A stretch of 5,054 nt of DNA, taken from the NCBI GenBank assembly GCA_900321775.1, contig ONXE01000142.1:1-5054 (forward strand), in the 5' to 3' direction. This document shows, one piece after another, positions 4,815 to 5,054 of this stretch. Position numbers and translations under genes: made by a program. The stretch's first letter is position 1; each line of letters opens with the position of its first letter. This DNA is from an uncultured Bacteroidales bacterium. Its GTDB lineage: Bacteria; Bacteroidota; Bacteroidia; Bacteroidales; Paludibacteraceae. The notes below the pieces were generated by a model. That model searched no databases. It saw only the letters and a list, made by a program, of their open reading frames with translations, and was not told the DNA's origin.

Positions 4815-4823
4815 ACCTCCTTT
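4815..4823 (-). promoter_or_regulatory. Strong Shine-Dalgarno sequence of the serpin gene
   Basis: AAAGGAGGT on the - strand (4823-4815) matches the usual anti-Shine-Dalgarno end of 16S rRNA over nine bases, five bases before the ATG at 4809. It begins right after the TAA of the upstream gene. Other starts in this window show no such match, which is normal for Bacteroidetes, so this one stands out and fixes the serpin start. Confidence 0.85.
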
Positions 4824-5054
4824 TTAATCCGGCAAATAGGAAAGTTGTTGTTTTTTATAGTTGATGGAATAATAAATGGTATATCTCTCACCATCCCATC
4901 CCGTCCAGTAATCCCAGCTCATGGCGTATTCGCCAATATGGTGAACCAGAACCGGTGATTTCTTGGCAGGCACATACTCCATCGCGTTTATAGGTGCTTC
5001 CGGGTCGAAGTCGAACAAGCCAGGAGCTGTCAGTTTGTAACCGTTCTCACAAAC
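4824..5054 (-). CDS. Hypothetical protein, C-terminal part (5' end outside window)
   Basis: The frame is open from the right edge to the TAA at 4826-4824, giving 76 residues; no ATG suitable as a true start is seen and a TTG at 5018 is in the middle of the open frame. The visible part reads VCENGYKLTAPGLFDFDPEAP, then a tyrosine- and tryptophan-rich end (SWDYWTGWDGERYTIYYSINY, KKQQLSYLPD) that looks like beta-strands. No cysteine pair, membrane segment or known motif is apparent, and I do not recognise the family. The serpin starts 14 bases downstream, so the two are probably co-transcribed, and a shared envelope or secreted role is possible but unproven. Confidence 0.6.
   Translation of the reverse strand, partial: VCENGYKLTAPGLFDFDPEAPINAMEYVPAKKSPVLVHHIGEYAMSWDYWTGWDGERYTIYYSINYKKQQLSYLPD

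Noticed and set aside
5016..5018. TTG at 5018 as start of the rightmost gene
   Set aside because: The frame stays open to the window edge upstream of it, and no leader or ribosome site favours it; the gene is better treated as cut by the window.

Overview
The window looks like a chromosomal segment of a Bacteroidetes bacterium, most likely of the order Bacteroidales. This rests on three things: the ribosomal operon order rpsF-rpsR-rplI without ssb or priB between them, the zinc-free type B L31 protein, and a textbook Bacteroides-type promoter (TTTG, 20 bases, TACCTTTG) in front of rpsF. Most starts lack a Shine-Dalgarno sequence and have AT-rich leaders, which also fits. I cannot fix the genus.

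Layout, left to right. Bases 2-967 (+ strand) hold the end of an outer-membrane beta-barrel protein followed by two short, paralogous, putative lipoproteins, tightly packed (5-base gap, then a 53-base overlap). Facing them, on the - strand, is an RluA-family pseudouridine synthase (912-1808). Its stop lies inside the second lipoprotein gene, and its apparent intrinsic terminator (840-870) is buried in that coding region. Bases 1814-1895 contain a heptamer tandem repeat and the terminator of the ribosomal operon. Bases 1905-3298 (- strand) are rpmE, rplI, rpsR and rpsF, transcribed in the order rpsF-rpsR-rplI-rpmE. The 227-base gap 3299-3525 has no gene but is dense in signals: an A-rich leader with a decamer repeat, a long hairpin that may be the S6:S18 autoregulatory site, the promoter, and upstream phased A-tracts with a 22-base direct repeat spaced 31 bases apart. 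Bases 3526-4809 (- strand) encode a lipoprotein serpin with an inhibitory-type hinge and a predicted Met-Ser reactive bond. Bases 4824-5054 (- strand) are the 3' end of an unrecognised gene that probably shares a transcript with the serpin.

Functionally, the centre is housekeeping (ribosomal proteins and an rRNA/tRNA-modification-type enzyme), flanked by two envelope modules: barrel plus lipoproteins on the left, and a protease inhibitor anchored by a lipid on the right. The serpin would guard the cell surface or periplasm against serine or cysteine proteases, as the related miropin does in Tannerella. I found no mobile element, CRISPR array, tRNA or rRNA. The points I would look at first are the terminator embedded in a convergent coding region, the curved-DNA/direct-repeat region and structured leader of the ribosomal operon, and the serpin's reactive loop.
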